Shown here in pieces: positions 33,312 through 34,046 of a stretch of 34,046 bases of DNA. Each line of letters begins with the position of its first letter. Position 1 is the stretch's first letter. The stretch comes from an uncultured Clostridia bacterium. GTDB taxonomy: Bacteria; Bacillota; Clostridia; TANB77; CAG-508. Below the pieces are notes generated by a model that was given only the letters and a program-made list of their open reading frames with translations, had not been told where the DNA came from and searched no databases. The stretch is from assembly GCA_944389225.1 (NCBI GenBank), contig CALXLP010000014.1, forward strand, positions 1 to 34,046, in the 5' to 3' direction. Both the position numbers and the translations under genes were made by a program.

Positions 33312-33743
33312 ATGGAAGATATAGATAGAAGAGTTTTTAATCAAATAGACGAAATACTTAAACATTCCAGTGATGAAATTTCAAAAAAATTACCTAAAAA
33401 TCTTCAAGAGTTTTTAAAAGAAAATCAAGAAAAAGATTATAAACCAAATATAGATTTTAATACAGATAATTGGCAAGATTATTTATTAGAGGATACTATA
33501 GTTTTAATGGGGCTAATATATAGAGACTATATTGTTTCTAAAGATGAAAGACAAAAACTGTTATTAGAAGAAGAAATAGAGTATAACGAAAAGTATAATC
33601 CTAATAATATATTCAAAAATAAGAAAAATATTCAAAATCAAATAGAAGAAATTCAATCACGAGAAACAGCTATAATTGAATATAAAGAAAAGAATTTTTT
33701 ACAAAAAATATTTGATAAAATTAAACATTTATTTAATAAATAA
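33312..33743 (+). CDS. 143-residue protein of unknown function next to the amidoligase
   Basis: This is a soluble, strongly charged and probably all-helical protein. It begins MEDIDRRVFNQIDEILKHSSDEI. It has a central block WQDYLLEDTIVLMGLIYRDYIVSKDER, a YNPNNIFKNKK turn, a coiled-coil-like KKNIQNQIEEIQSRE segment, and a basic amphipathic C-terminus FLQKIFDKIKHLFNK. AAAGGAAAA precedes the start. I recall similar LIYRDYI and YNPxNIFK blocks in uncharacterised clostridial proteins but cannot name a family. Co-transcription with the amidoligase suggests it is a substrate, adaptor or regulator of it; that is inference. Confidence 0.65.
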   Translation: MEDIDRRVFNQIDEILKHSSDEISKKLPKNLQEFLKENQEKDYKPNIDFNTDNWQDYLLEDTIVLMGLIYRDYIVSKDERQKLLLEEEIEYNEKYNPNNIFKNKKNIQNQIEEIQSRETAIIEYKEKNFLQKIFDKIKHLFNK

Positions 33744-33754
33744 ATGTGCAGAGG

Positions 33755-33780
33755 AGAAGTATGAAATATTACTTCTTTTT
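33755..33780 (+). terminator. Terminator of the amidoligase operon
   Basis: AGAAGTA (33755-33761) pairs with TACTTCT (33770-33776), followed by Ts, 12 bases after the stop. Confidence 0.65.
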
Positions 33781-34046
33781 AAATTTATTAAAAATTTCTT
33801 TAGAATTAAGAAGAAACAAATCAATAATAATAATAAGTATAATTTATTTTCTGTAAAGGGGAAAGAGATATCTGCTTAATAAATCTAGGCATCAAACATT
33901 GCACAAAATCAAAGTTTTGCGCAATAAGAGATAGGAGAAAAATATAAAACAGCCATAAACATCTACTTCTACTAATTCAAGGCTTTTAGCTGTTCTATAC
34001 ATACTAATATTCATTTATATATCTTTATTTTCTTATTATATCTATA
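33781..34046. other. Noncoding tail with inverted repeats
   Basis: I find no convincing gene. ATTGCACAAAA (33898-33908) and TTTTGCGCAAT (33915-33925) form an 11-bp inverted repeat with one mismatch. AACAGC (33949-33954) and GCTGTT are complementary about 40 bases apart. A minus-strand frame beginning near 34014 reads about 40 codons (MNISMYRTAKSLELVEVDVYG...), with no clear ribosome binding site. It may be a remnant. Confidence 0.4.

Noticed and set aside
33676..33879. 67-codon plus-strand ORF at the end of the amidoligase operon
   Set aside because: It overlaps the end of the 143-residue gene and crosses the terminator hairpin; Lys/Asn/Ile-rich content is what AT-rich noncoding sequence gives.
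33892..34014. About 40-codon minus-strand ORF (MNISMYRTAKSLELVEVDVYG...)
   Set aside because: No clear ribosome binding site, and it overlaps inverted repeats; it may be a remnant but cannot be supported as a gene from this window.

Overview
This is chromosome from a very AT-rich, anaerobic, spore-forming member of the Clostridia. The clues are a NAD-linked trimeric [FeFe]-hydrogenase, the sporulation genes yabP, yabQ and a ytvI-like permease, LPxTG-type surface proteins, strong GGAGG ribosome binding sites, and heavy use of AGA and TTA codons. No rRNA, tRNA, CRISPR array, integrase or complete insertion sequence was found. The species cannot be named from the sequence alone.

Layout. 1-419 (minus) is the start of a small membrane protein. 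502-7541 is a hydrogenase transcription unit: hydC, a 137-residue protein of unknown role, hydB, a C1B-type cysteine peptidase, hydA, and a sortase-anchored cohesin-like surface protein. Two inverted 42-base hairpin elements flank hydB. 7550-9847 holds a short leader ORF with a terminator, then a single gene fusing a uracil permease to a complete uracil phosphoribosyltransferase. 9854-9946 (minus) is a 30-codon Asn-rich ORF. 10014-13847 carries murD, a HAD phosphatase, a foreign-looking 57-codon minus-strand gene, a probable coat-like protein and a Cys-rich CBS protein. 13969-17500 holds a ytvI-like permease and an FHA-FHA-ABC transporter. 17527-22271 is all minus strand: an LPxTG protein, a secreted alpha/beta hydrolase, guaA and a membrane protein with a DUF1980-like domain. 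22376-27583 runs from secA to prfB (with its programmed +1 frameshift), interrupted by two orphan genes with atypical codon use. 27585-31471 holds aspartate kinase, yabP, yabQ, divIC and rho. 31743-33743 encodes an amidoligase-family enzyme, a small partner protein and a possible leader peptide.

How the genes fit together. HydA, HydB and HydC together match an electron-bifurcating or NAD(P)-linked hydrogenase that disposes of fermentation electrons. The UraA-Upp fusion would take up uracil and convert it to UMP in one polypeptide. Most other genes are housekeeping (wall synthesis, GMP synthesis, Sec export, translation and transcription termination) or sporulation genes. The most promising unusual items are the UraA-Upp fusion with its leader ORF and terminator, the covarying hairpin pair around hydB, the peptidase inside the hydrogenase operon, the foreign-looking small cassettes with similar 3' hairpins, and the amidoligase operon.
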